DNA of 64,000 bases, taken from contig JBBPUQ010000005.1 in assembly GCA_038501195.1 (NCBI GenBank), forward strand, positions 186,001-250,000. Direction: 5' to 3'. Shown here piece after piece: positions 36,251 through 50,211 of this stretch. Position 1 is the first letter of the stretch. Every line of letters begins with the position of its first letter. The stretch is from Nemania diffusa (Eukaryota > Ascomycota > Sordariomycetes > Xylariales > Xylariaceae). The translations under genes were made by a program, and so were the position numbers. The notes beneath the pieces are model-generated. The model did not search any database. It had not been told where the DNA came from and saw only the letters and a list, made by a program, of their open reading frames with translations.

Positions 36251-38445
36251 ACTTTTTTTATATAAAAAAAGTTTAATTTAAGTTTTTGTTATAATAAATA
36301 TTTAAATTGCAAATTTTTAAAATTAATATTTTTAAATAATAAAAAAATATTTTTAATATATATAATTAATTTATATATAAAAACTTTTAATTTTTATTAC
36401 TTTTTTATTATATTAATAATTAATTAATAAAATTAATAATTTTTATATAGTTTTATATATATATTTAAAAACTTTTTTATTTTTTATATATATAACATTT
36501 TTTTATTATATTAACTTTGTTATTATTAAAATATTTTTTTATAAATGTTTTTTTTTGTATTATTTTTTTTTATTTTAATAATTTTATTAAAAGTTTTTTT
36601 ATATTAAAGTTTTAATTATAAAATTTTAATATATATATTAAAAAGTTTTTTAAAATATTTATTAAATATTATTAATTATTATAATTTTATTTTTTTTAAA
36701 TTATTTTATAATAAAGCTTGTTTTATTTAATATATAATAATAAAACTTTTTTAACTTTTTATTTTTTTTTATTATATTTAAAATTTATAACTTTTTTTTT
36801 TAAACATTTAAAGTTTTATTTTAAAAATAAATTTTTTAAATATATATATAGTTAATTTATATAAAACTATTAAAAACTTTTTTAAAAATTTAATAAATAA
36901 AACTTAAAAATATTTTTTTTATTATTATTAATAATTTTATAATATGTTTTTATTATTAAATAGTTTAATTTATTATTAAATTAGTTTATTTATTTGTTTT
37001 TTTTTATAAAATATATATTTAGTTATTTATAAAAAAGTTTAAATTTTAATAATATTTATTAATTTAATTAACTATTTTTTATTAAATTTAAAATATTTAC
37101 TGCTTTATTATTATTATATATTTATATATTTTAGTTATAAAATTTTATATTTTTTTATAATTTAATTTTTTTTTTACTAATTTAAATATTAATTTTTTTG
37201 TTTTAGTTTTTTAATTAAATGTTATTTTTATAGCTTGTTTAGTTAATATTTTATATAAAAACAAACTATTTAATAATTTATATAATAAAAAAGTTTATAT
37301 TATATTTAATATTAATAATATTTTAAATTAATTTTTTTAAAAATAATTAATAAAAAAATATAACTTTTAGTTTATTTATTAATATATAATTTTTATTTAT
37401 TTAATAATTTGTTTATAACTAGTTAAAAAAAAATTTAGTTTTATTTTATAAATTTAAAATAATTTATTTATAAATTTAGTTATAAATTAAAAACTATAGT
37501 TATTAATAAAACTTTTTAGCTATTTATATATTTAATATAATTTATTATAATATATTTTTATAACTTGTTTTATAATTATTATATTTTTATAAATTATTGT
37601 TTATATAAATTTAAATAATTAATTAATTATATAAAAAGTTATATTATTATTATTATTATTTAAAAAAAAATATTTAAAGTTTATTATTATATATTATTAT
37701 ATATATTTTAATATTTTTAAAAATTTTAACTTTTTTAAAGTTTTATTTTTTAAAACTTTAACTATTTTATATAAACAATTTATTATATATTAGTTTATTT
37801 TTTTATAAATTTTAAACTATTAATATTATTAAATTATTAAAGCTTTTGTTTTATTTTTTTTTAAATATATAATAACTAGTTAAATATATACTTTTTTAAT
37901 TAATTTAATATATAAATAATTAATATTTAATATTATTAAATACTTTTTATATAATATTAAATCGTTTAATATTATTTAGTTTAAATTTTAATTAATATAA
38001 GCTTTTTTTTTATATTTAATTAAACTATTATTAGTTTTATTAATTTTTAAAACTAAATTAATTAATAATATTTTAAAAATTAGTAAAAATATAATATTAT
38101 TTTTTAATATATATATTATTATAAACTTTTATAAAGTTTTATTAAAAAAAATTATTAATTTAAATAAAACTATTGTTTTTTGTTTGTTTTTTTTTTTTTT
38201 TTATATTTTTATACTTTTTAAAAGCTTTAAAAAAATATTAACAATAGTATTTTTTAAACTTAAATAATATATAATTATAAAATAATAATAACTTATAAGT
38301 TTTATTTATTTTATTTATTAAAAGTTTAATATTTTTTTTATATTAAAATATTTTAAAACTATATAATTTATTAAAACTATAAAAAAATGTTATATATTAA
38401 TAAGTTTTGCTTTTTAATATAAAAGCTTTTTTATAACTGCTAATA

Positions 38446-38755
38446 TGTTATAAACCACATTTATATTTGAACAAATAAATCTTAAAAATAGTTAGTGCAT
38501 ATAGTATAGCTAGTAAATAGCTAAAATAGTTAAATAAATCTTATTGTTTGCTTAAAACAATAAACCCACTAAAAGTTAAATAAAGTAATAAATACAAAAA
38601 AATAGAAGTAGTAAATAAAAAAGCATTTATATAAATATATCGATTTAACTAAAAAAGTTAAGTTTATTTTTTAGTTTTTTTAACTTTAGTTTTTTTTTTA
38701 AAATATATAATATTATTTAGTTTTTAAACTTATTGTTAATATTACATTTATTATA
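38446..38755 (+). repeat. 5' LTR of E1
   Basis: 310 bp starting TGTTATAAACC and ending TTATTATA (final TA probably CA before RIP). This is the least mutated of the four E LTRs, with several surviving CAC, GCA and CCC. Confidence 0.9.
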
Positions 38756-41700
38756 AAACTAAAGTTTATTTTAACTATTTAAAAAAACAATAAATTTTTA
38801 AAAACTTTTAAACAAATTAATTAATTTTAATATATTAAAATAATATAATTAACTTTTAATAATAATATATTTATTACTAATTATAAAAAAACTAAATAAT
38901 AAATATAGTTTATTAAAAATAAATTAATAAAATTTGCTTTATAAATATAAATAAACTATAAATAAAATAAATTGTATTAATAATTTTAAAACTTTTAAAG
39001 CTTGCTTAAAAATTATATAAAATATATTTATATTGTAAAATATATTATAAACAATAATAATAAGTTTTATTATAACACTTTTAATAATAAAAAGTTTTTT
39101 TTTTTTAATATTTATAAAAAGTTCAAATTTATTTATAAAAACTTTAAAAAATATAATAAATAATAATAATATATAATTACTAATAAAACTATATATAACA
39201 ATATAGTTAAAAAAATAATAATTAATATTAAATATTTTGCTGTTTAAAATAAAACTTTTTAAATAGCTTTTGTTCTTTTTATTAAAAATAAAAAAAAAGT
39301 ATAGCTTAAATATAATAAATTAATAACTTTTAAATAATTTTAAGCAATAATAAACATTTATAAAAAAGCAATATATTAAAAATTTAAATATTATATTTTA
39401 TAATTAAACACTGTTTAAAAAACTGCAAAAAAGTTTAAAAATATAACAAATTTTTTTAAATAAAATATTTATTTTTTATATATTTAAATAATTAAACTAA
39501 AAAAAAAAACTAAATAGTAAAAAATAAATATAATTTGTTAAAAAGCTGACTTTAAAAATGCTGTATTTTATAAAGCTATAAATATTTATAAAAAAAAAAT
39601 TACAAATTTAAAAAGTTAAATCAAAGTTTTTTAAAACTAAATTATAGCTATAGCAGTTATAGCTTTAAAGCTTATATTAGTTATTTTTATTATTAATTTA
39701 GTTTTTATTAATATAATTTAGTAATAAAAACAAAAACACAAAAATATTTTTAGTTTTAAAATTATTAATAAAGCTTTTATAATTATAAAAAAAAAAACTA
39801 AACTTTTAATAAAAATAATTAATTTATTTATATTTATTAATAACAAACTAATAAAAAATAAAACTAAAATTTAGTTTAAATATTAATTTATATTATTAAA
39901 AAACAAATTAATTAAAAATATTAACTATTATAATTAAAACTTAAAAAAAATTAATTATATTATTAACTAAATAAAAAGTTTTGTTTTTAAAAATATTATA
40001 ACATTTATTATAAATAATTATAAAAAAAAACTTATTTTAAAAACTAATACTAAAGTTTTAAACTATTTGTTTATTTATTATTATAACTTTAATAAATATA
40101 AAAAAATATAAATTAAATATTAAAACTTTAAAATATAAAACTTTAATAAATTTATATAATTTAATATAAAGTTTATTAAATAAACTAAAGCAGTTTAAAT
40201 TAACTTTATAAATTTTAAAAAAAATTTATATAATAAATTACTAAAACAAATTAACAAATTATATATTAAAAAACTATATAATAAATAAATAATATTTACT
40301 AATTTTTATAACTATATTTAAATATATAATTATTAATAATACAAAAACTTTATTGCTTAAAAAGTGCAATAGAAAAAAAATTCTCTAAAAACAATTAAAC
40401 AAAAAAAAAACCCAAAACTTAAAAAAGAAAAAAAACCTGCAAAATTAAACCTATACTAAAATAATAGTACAAAATATTTAAACATTTTGATTTTAAATAT
40501 AGTTTTAAATAGTTATTATATTTATATTAAAGTTTTATTTAATTAAATAAAAGTTTTAATTTTATAACAGCAATATTTTATATATTATAATTAAAAATAT
40601 AAAAACAATAAATATTTTTATAAATTTAATTTTAAATAATTTAATATAACTTATATTAATATTATTTTTATTTAAATTATAAAATTTAAATAAATATAAA
40701 TTATATTAAAAAAAAAGCTAAAAAATATTGCTTAAAATAATTAAACTTTTATTTTAAATAAACTTATGTATTAATATTAAATATAAATAAATATAAAAAA
40801 ATACTATTTAATTTTGTATAAAAATTATTAAAAAAAAACCTTTTTTTTATAAACTATATAATAGTAAATAATAAACTTATTTTATTAATAAAAGTACTAG
40901 TTAATATAAAAACAAATATATATTTATTAATTAAATTAAACTTTGCTATAAAAATTTTAAAATATTTAAAACTTAAAACAATTATAAAATTTATATTATT
41001 TTAAATAATAAGTTATAACAAAAAAGCTATATAAATTATTAATACTGCTTTAAAAATATACTTTTATATATAAAACAAAATAATTTTAAATATATTTTTA
41101 TTAATAGTAAATATAAAATATAATATTATTATAAAAAAAAAATATTTAAATTACTATAACATTTTAGTAAATAATAAAAAAAAAAACTGTTGTTTTTTAA
41201 TAATTAAAAACTAAAATATTAAACTTTTAAAATTTTAATAAATAATATAAAAGATTTAATTGTTAACTTTAATTATTAACAAAATATAAACTATTAATAA
41301 AAGTTAATAAATATAAAAAATAAAAAAAAAAAAAACAAATAAATAAATTAAATATATTAAAAAAAAAAATAAAATAAAAAAAATATAAAAACTAAATTTA
41401 AAAAAGTTTACTTTTATATTAATAAATTTAAGCGCTAAAAAAAACAAATAAAAATTATATAAAAAAAAAAACTTTTAGTTATTTTTTAATTGTTTATTTT
41501 AATTTTATATCTTTTATAAGCTAGTTTTAATATAAATAAAAACTATTTATAACAAAAAGTATAATATATAAAGTATATATTATAAAAAAAAGCTTATAAA
41601 AATAACTTAAATTTATATATTTTTATAAAAAAAAAATATAAAAACTATAAATTAAAAATAAAATATAACTAGTATAACTTGTATTAGTTATAAAAAAATA

Positions 41701-44700
41701 CAATTAAATAATATAAATATTAGCTAGTTTAAATTAATATTATTAATATAACTAAGTTTAATATAATAATAAAATAAAAAAATACTGTTTTATATAATAT
41801 AATTTTATTATATAAATTAAATCAAATAATTTTTTAAAAAAAATATAAAAAATTAATAAAAAACAAAAAAGAATTAATAAAAGCAATATTATATTTAATA
41901 CTAAAAAAATATTATAAATATTTTAATATATTTAATAAAATAATTTTAAACAATTTTTTTTTATATTGTTTAAATATTAACTATTAAATTATTGTTAATA
42001 AACTTTTTAAAACTTTTTTAAAATATAATATATTATATAAAATGTTACTAAAAAAAACAAAAATATATTAAAAATATATTAATAACAATTTAGCAAAAAA
42101 CTTTATTGAACTAATAATAATGTTATAAACAGCATTAGTTTTATTTATAAAAAAAAAAAACTGTTTTTTATAATTATATATAAACTATAAAAAATTAAAT
42201 TTAATTATTTAAAAAAATAAATATTTTTTACTTTTAATTAATAAAACTTTAATTAAAATATTTTAAACTAAAGTTTATATAAAAATAAATATTTAATAAA
42301 CTTTTTATTATATTTAAATATTTAAAAAAAATAAATTATTAATAACTTTTTAAATAAAATATAAAGTTTATTAGTTTAAAATATTTCTGTTTAAATTAAT
42401 AAATAAATTTATAATGTTTTAATACTATATAAACAATATATTAAAAAACTATTTAAATATTTTTTATATAATATATATTAATAATATATTAATTTATTTT
42501 AATAATAAATTAAAATATAAATATTATATTAATAAAGTATTAATTTATTTAAAAAAAACTAAATTATAAATTAATTTTAAAAAATATAAATTTTATATAA
42601 TAAAAACTAAATTTTTAAAATTTATTATAAAAATATATAAAATAAAAGTTAATTTTAATAAAATAAAAATTGTATGTTATTAAAATTTATTTTATAATAA
42701 AAAAAAAAAGTATATTTTAAAAAAATACAATTATTTTTAAATTTTTATAACTTTTATAAAAAATTTATAAAAAAATATAAGTAAATTATAAAACTATTTA
42801 TTAACTTTATATATATTAATATAATATTTTAATAAATTTTAAAATATTAAAAAATATTCAAAGTTTTATAAATAGCTTTAACAAATATATTTATTTTATA
42901 CTACTTTTTTTATAACGTTAAAACTATAATAAAAACTGATTTTTTTAACAATGTAATATTAAATATACTATTTTAAAAAAATAGCTTAAAAAATTTATAA
43001 AAACTAATAGCTTTTTTTTTAGAAATATTTTATAATATAAAACTTAATTACAAAATATATAATAAAAAAATGCTAATAATTATAAAAAAGTTTTTATATT
43101 AAAAAACAAAACTTATAAATATATAACATTTTTTTATAGTTTTAATAAATTATATAACTTTAAAATATTTTAATATAAAAAAAATATTAAATTTTTAATA
43201 AATAAAGTAAATAAAATTTATAAACTATTATTATTTTATAATTATATATTATTTAAGTTTAAAAAATACTATTGTTAATATTTTCTTAAAGCTTTTAAAA
43301 AGTATAAAAATATAAAAAAAAAAAAAAAACAAATAAAAAATAATAGCTTTATTTAAACTAATAACTTTTTTTAATAAAATTTTATAAAAGTTTATAATAA
43401 TATATATATTAAAAAATAATATTATATTTTTGTTAATTTTTAAAATATTATTAATTGATTTAGTTTTAAAAACTAATAAAACTAATAAAAGCTTAATTAA
43501 ATATAAAAAAAAAGCTTATATTAATTAAAATTTAAACTAAATAATATTAAATAATTTAATATTATATAAAAAGTGTTTAATAATATTAAATATTAATTAT
43601 TTATATATTAAATTAATCAAAAAAATATATGTTTAATTAACTATAATATATTTAAAAAAAAAAAAAAAAAAGTTTTAATAACTTAAAAATATTAATAGTT
43701 TAAAATTTATAAAAAAATAAATTAATATATAATAAATTGTTTATATAAAACAGCTAAAGTTTTAAAAAATAAAACATTAAAAAAATTAAAACTTTTAAAT
43801 ATATTAAACTATATATAATAATATATAATAATAAATTTTAAGTATTTTTTTTTTAATAATAATAAAAATAATATAACTTTTTATATAATTAATAAATTAT
43901 TTAAATTTATATAAACTATAGTTTATAAAAATATAATAACTATAAAATAAACTATAAAAATATATTATAATAAATTATATAAAATATATAATTAATTAAA
44001 AAACTTTATTAATAACTATAGTTTTTAATTTATAACTAAATTTATAAATAAATTATTTTAAATTTATAAAATAAAACTAAATTTTTTTTTTATTAACTAT
44101 AAACAAACTATTAAATAAATAAAAATTATATATTAATAAATAAATTAAAAGTTATAATTTTTTATTAATTATTTTTAAAAAAATTAATTTAAAGTATTAT
44201 TAATATTAAATATAATATAAATATTTTTATTATATAAATTATTAAAAAGTTTATTTTTATATAAAATATTAATTAATTAAATTATAAAAATAATATTTAA
44301 TTAAAAAACTAAAATAAAAAAATTAATATTTAAATTAATAAAAAAAAAACTAAATTGTAAAAAAATATAAAGTTTTATAACTAAAATATATAAATATATA
44401 GTAATAATAAAACAGTAAATGTTTTAAATTTAATAAAAAATAATTAATTAAATTAATAAATATTAATAAAACTTGGACTTTTTAATAAAAAATTAAATAT
44501 ATATTTTATAAAAAAAAAAAAAATAAATTAACTAATTTAATAATAAATTAAATTATTTAATAACAAAAATATATTATAAAATTATTAATAATAATAATAA
44601 AAATATTTTTAAATTTTATTTATTAAATTTTTAAAAAAAATTTTAATAATTTTATATAAATTAATTATATAAATATTTAAAAAACTTATTTTTAAAATAA

Positions 44701-45268
44701 AATTTTAAATGTTTAAAAAAAAAAGTTATAAATTTTAAATGTAATAAAAAAAAATAAAAAGTTAAAAAAATTTTATTGTTATATATTAAATTAAATAAAT
44801 TTTATTATAAAATAGTTTAAAAAAAATAAAATTATAATAATTAATAATATTTAATAAATATTTTAAAAAACTTTTTAATATATATATAAAAATTTTATAA
44901 TTAAAACTTTAATATAAAAAATCTTTTAATAAAATTATTAAAATAAAAAAAAACAACATAAAAAAAAATGTTTATAAAAAAACATTTTAATAATAACAAA
45001 GTTAATATAAAAAAAAAATATTATATATATAAAAAATAAAAAAATCTATAAATATATATATAATATTATATAAAAAATAATAATTTTATTAAATTAATTA
45101 TTAATATAATAAAAAAGTAATAAAAATTAAAAACTTTTATATATAAATTAATTATATATATTAAAAATATTTTTTTATTATTTAAAAATATTAATTTATA
45201 AAAAATTTATAATTTAAATATTTATTGCAATAAAAACTTAAATTAAACTTTTTTTATATAAAAAAAGT

Positions 45269-45578
45269 TGTTATAAACTATATTTATATTTAAACAAATA
45301 AATTTTAAAAATAATTAATATATATAATATAATTAATAAATAATTAAAATAACTAAATAAATTTTATTATTTATTTAAAATAATAAATTTATTAAAAATT
45401 AAATAAAGTAATAAATATAAAAAAATAAAAATAATAAATAAAAAAATATTTATATAAATATATTAATTTAATTAAAAAAATTAAATTTATTTTTTAATTT
45501 TTTTAATTTTATTTTTTTTTTAAAAATATATAATATTATTTAGTTTTTAAATTTATTATTAATATTATATTTATTATA
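45269..45578 (+). repeat. 3' LTR of E1
   Basis: 310 bp, collinear with 38446-38755 without an indel I could detect. Nearly every C and G of the first copy that stands before A, or as G after T, is T or A here. Confidence 0.9.
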
Positions 45579-48500
45579 TAATATTTTTTTATTATATATT
45601 TTATAATTAAATTTTATATTATAAAATATTTTAAAAAAAAAAACTATTAACTTTTATAAATTTTTTAAACTATTTTTTTAAAATAATATATTTAATATTA
45701 TTTTATTAAAAAAGTTTATTTTTATTATAATTTTAATATTATAAAAAAAGTACTATAAAACAAATATATTTATTAAAACTATTTATAAAATTTTAAATAT
45801 TTTTTAATATTTTTTAATTTATTAAAATATTATATTAATATATATAAAATTAATAAATAATTTTATAATTTATTTATATTTTTTAATAAATTTTTTATAA
45901 AAATTATAAAAACTTAAAAATAACTATATTTTTTTAAAATATACTTTTTTTTTTTTATTATAAAACAAGTTTTAATAATATATAATTTTTATTTTGTTTA
46001 AATCAATTTTAATTTTATATATTTTTATAATAAATTTTAAAAACTTAATTTTTATTATATAAAACTTATATTTTTTAAAATTAGCTTATAATTTAGTTTT
46101 TTTTAAACAAGCTAATACTTTATTAATATAATATTTATATTTTAATTTATTATTAAAATAAATTAATATATTATTAATATATATTATATAAAAAATATTT
46201 AAATAGTTTTTTAATATATTGTTTATATAAAATTAAAATATTATTAATTTATTTATTAATTTAAATAAAAACATTTTAAACTAATAAATTTTATATTTTA
46301 TTTAAAAAATTATTAATAATTTATTTTTTTTAAATATTTAAATATAATAAAAAACTTATTAAATATTTATTTTTATATAAACTTTAGTTTAAAATATTTT
46401 AATTAAAGTTTTATTAATTAAAAATAAAAAATATTTATTTTTTTAAATAATAAAATTTAATTTTTTATAATTTATATATAATTATAAAAAACTAGTTTTT
46501 TTTTTAACAAATAAAATTAATACTATTTAAAATATTATTATTAATTTAATAAAGTTTTTTACTAAATTATTACTAATATATTTTTAATATATTTTTGCTT
46601 TTTTTAATAATATTTTATATAATATATTATATTTTAAAAAAGCTTTAAAAAACTTATTAATAATAATTTAATAATTAATATTTAATTAATATAAAAATAA
46701 ATTATTTAAAACTATTTTATTAAATATATCGAAATATTTATAATATTTTTTAAATATTATATATAATATTACTTTTATTAGTTTTTTTTTATTTTTTATT
46801 AACTTTTTATACTTTTTTTAAAAAATTACTCAATTTAGTTTATATAATAAAGTTATATTATATAAAACAATATTGTTTTATTTTATTATTATATTAAATT
46901 TTATTATATTAATAATATTAATTTAAATTAATTAATATTTATATTATTTAATAGTATTTTTTTATAATTAATATAAACTATATTTATTATATTTTATTTT
47001 TAATTTATAACTTTTATATTTTTTTTTATAAAAAAAATATATAAATCTAAATTATTTTTATAAACTTTTTTTTATAATATATACTTTATATATTTTATAT
47101 TTTATTATAAATAATTTTTATTTATATTAAAGCTAGTTTTTAAAAATTGCAAAATTAAAATAAACAATTAAAAAATAATCAAAAGTTTTTTTTATAAAAC
47201 TTTTGTTTATTTTTTTTAATATTTAAACTTATTAATATAAAAATAAACTTTTTTAAATTTAGTTGTTATATTTTTTTTTTTTTGCTTTTTTTTTTAATAA
47301 ACTTAATTTATTTGCTTGTTTTTTTTTTTTTTTATTTTTTATATTTATTAATGTTTATTAATAGTTTATATTTTATTAATAATTAAAATTAATAATTAAA
47401 TTTTTTATATTATTTATTAAAATTTTAAAAATTTAATATTTTAGTTTTTAATTATTAAAAAATAATAGTTTTTTTTTTTTATTATTTATTAATATATTAT
47501 AATAATTTAAATATTTTTTTTTTACAATAATATTATATTTTATATTTATTACTAATAAAAATATATTTAAAATTGTTTTGTTTTATATATAAAAATATAC
47601 TTTTAAAACAATATTAATTATTTATATAGCTTTTTTGTTATATTTTATTATTTAAAATAATATAAATTTTATAATTATTTTAAACTTTAAATATTTTAAA
47701 ATTTTTATAATTAATTTTTAATTTAATTAATAAATATATATTTATTTTTATATTAGTTAATATTTTTATTAATAAAATAAATTTATTATTTATTATTATA
47801 TAATTTATAAAAAAAAAGTTTTTTTTTAATAGTTTTTATAAAAAATTAAATATTATTTTTTTATATTTATTTATATTTAATACTAATATATAAATCTATT
47901 TAAAATAAAAATTTAATTATTTTAAACAATATTTTTTAGTTTTTTTTTTAATATAGTTTTTATTTATTTAAATTTTATAGTTTAAACAAAAATAGTATTA
48001 ATATAAATTATATTAAATCGTTTAAAATTAAATTTACAAAAATATTTACTATTTTTATATTTTTAATTATAATATATAAAACATTGTTTTTATAAAATTA
48101 AAACTTTTGTTTAATTAAATAAAACTTTAATATAAATATAGTAGCTATTTAAAACTATATTTAAAATTAAAATATTTAAATATTTAAAACTATTTTTTTA
48201 ATATAAGTTTAAACTTGCAAATTTTTTTTTTTTTTTAAACTTTAAGTTTTTTTTTTATTTAGTTATTTTTAAAAAGTTTTTTTTTTGCTATATTTTTTAA
48301 ACAATAAAATTTTTATATTATTAATAATTATATATTTAAATATAGTTATAAAAATTAATAAATATTATTTAATTATTATATAACTTTTTAATATATAATT
48401 TATTAATTTATTTAAATAATTTATTATATAAATTTTTTTTAAAATTTATAAAATTAATTTAAACTATTTTAACTTATTTAATAAATTTTATATTAAATTA

Positions 48501-49901
48501 TATAAATTTATTAAAATTTTATATTTTAAAGTTTTAATATTTAATTTATATTTTTTTATATTTATTAAAGTTATAATAATAAATAAACAAATAATTTAAA
48601 ACTTTAATATTTATTTTTAAAATAAGCTTTTTTTTATAGTTATTTATAATAAACACTATAATATTTTTAAAAATAAATTTTTTTATTTAATTAATAATAT
48701 AATCGATTTTTTTTAAGTTTTAATTATAATAGTTAATATTTTTAATTAATTTATTTTTTAATAATATAAACTAATACTTAAATTAAACTTTAGTTTTATT
48801 TTTTACTAATTTATTATTAATAAATATAAATAAATTAGCTATTTTAGTTAATAATTTAGTTTTTTTTTTTATAACTATAAAAGTTTTATTAATTATTTTA
48901 AAACTAAAAATATTTTTTTGTTTTTATTTTTATTACTAAATTATATTAATAAAAACTAAATTAATAATAAAAATAACTAAAATAGCTTTTAATATTATAG
49001 CTGCTATAACAATAATTTAGTTTTAAAAAATTTCAATTTAATTTTTTAAATTTATAATTTTTTTATTATAAATATTTATAACTTTATAAAATATAATATT
49101 TTTAAACTTAATTTTTTAATAAATTATATTTACTTTTTATTATTTAGTTTTTTTTTTTAATTTAATTATTTAAATATATAAAAAATAAATACTTTATTTA
49201 AAAAAGTTTGTTATATTTTTAAGCTTTTTTATAGTTTTTTAAATAATATTTAATTATAAAATATAATATTTAAACTTTTAATATATTATTTTTTTATAAA
49301 TATTTATTATTATTTAAAATTATTTAAAAGTTATTAATTTATTATATTTAAACTATATTTTTTTTTTATTTTTAATAAAAAAAACAAAAACTATTTAAAA
49401 AGTTCTATTTTAAACAGTAAAATATTTAATATTAATTATTATTTTTTTAACTATATTATTATATATAGTTTTATTAATAATTATATATTGCTATTACTTA
49501 TTATATTTTTTAGAATTTTTATAAATAAATTTAAATTTTTTATAAATATTAAAAGTAAAAAATTTTCTATTGTTAAAAATGTTATAATAAAACTTATTAT
49601 TATTGTTTATAATATATTTTATAATATAAATATATTTTATATAATTTTTAAATAAACTTTAAAAATTTTAAAATTATTAATATAATTTATTTTATTTATA
49701 GTTTATTTATATTTATAAAACAAACTTTATTAATTTATTTTTAATAAATTAAATTTATTATTTAACTTTTTTATAATTAATAATAAATATACTATTATTA
49801 AAAATTAGTTATATTATTTTAATATATTAAAATTGATTAATTTGTTTAAAAACTTTTAAAAATTTATTGTTTTTTTAAATAGTTAAAATAAACTTTAATT
49901 T

Positions 49902-50211
49902 TATAATAAATATAATATTAACAATAAATTTAAAAACTAAATAATATTATATATTTTAAAAAAAAAACTAAAATTAAAAAAACTAAAAAACAAACTTAAC
50001 TTTTTTAGTTAAATTAATATATTTATATAAATGCTTTTTTATTTACTACTTTTACTTTTTTATATTTACTACTTTATTTAACTTTTAGTAAATCTATTAT
50101 TTCAAACAAACAATAAAATCTATTTAACTATTTTAGCTTTTTACTAGTTATACTATATATATTAACTATTTCTAAAATTTATTTATTTAAATATAAATAT
50201 AGTTTATAACA
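49902..50211 (-). repeat. 5' LTR of E2 (minus strand)
   Basis: 310 bp, reverse complement of the E1 LTR. It starts TGTTATAAACT on the minus strand at 50211. Confidence 0.9.

Larger units (their letters stand above)
38446..45578 (+). mobile_element. LTR retrotransposon E1, innermost insertion (7,133 bp)
   Basis: Direct LTRs of 310 bp each lie at 38446-38755 and 45269-45578. TAATA at 38441-38445 and 45579-45583 is the target duplication. The junction is confirmed by the uninterrupted copy inside E1 itself near 43070-43090: E2 with E1 removed reads TATTAGCAGTTATAAAAAAG (minus strand), E1 reads TGCTAATAATTATAAAAAAG, and they differ only by G/A and C/T. A purine run AAAAAAAG just before the right LTR fits a polypurine tract and plus orientation. 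RIP has removed all reading frames. The patch 40350-40450 is the least mutated internal part. Confidence 0.9.
35941..50211 (-). mobile_element. LTR retrotransposon E2, inserted in F and split by E1
   Basis: It reads on the minus strand. LTRs of 310 bp lie at 49902-50211 and 35941-36250. TTTAT flanks it at 35936-35940 and 50212-50216, a 5-bp target duplication in element F. Its body is interrupted by E1. Removing E1 (38446-45578) and one TAATA leaves 7,133 bp, exactly the length of E1. The two elements are inverted copies of each other; arms match as 36251-38440 with 43078-45268 and 45584-49901 with 38756-43077. Differences seen are transitions. Confidence 0.88.

Noticed and set aside
38446..50211. 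Giant TIR DNA transposon or simple palindrome
   Set aside because: My first reading was nested inverted repeats of unknown cause. The LTR lengths, three target duplications and equal 7,133-bp sizes fit nested LTR elements better.
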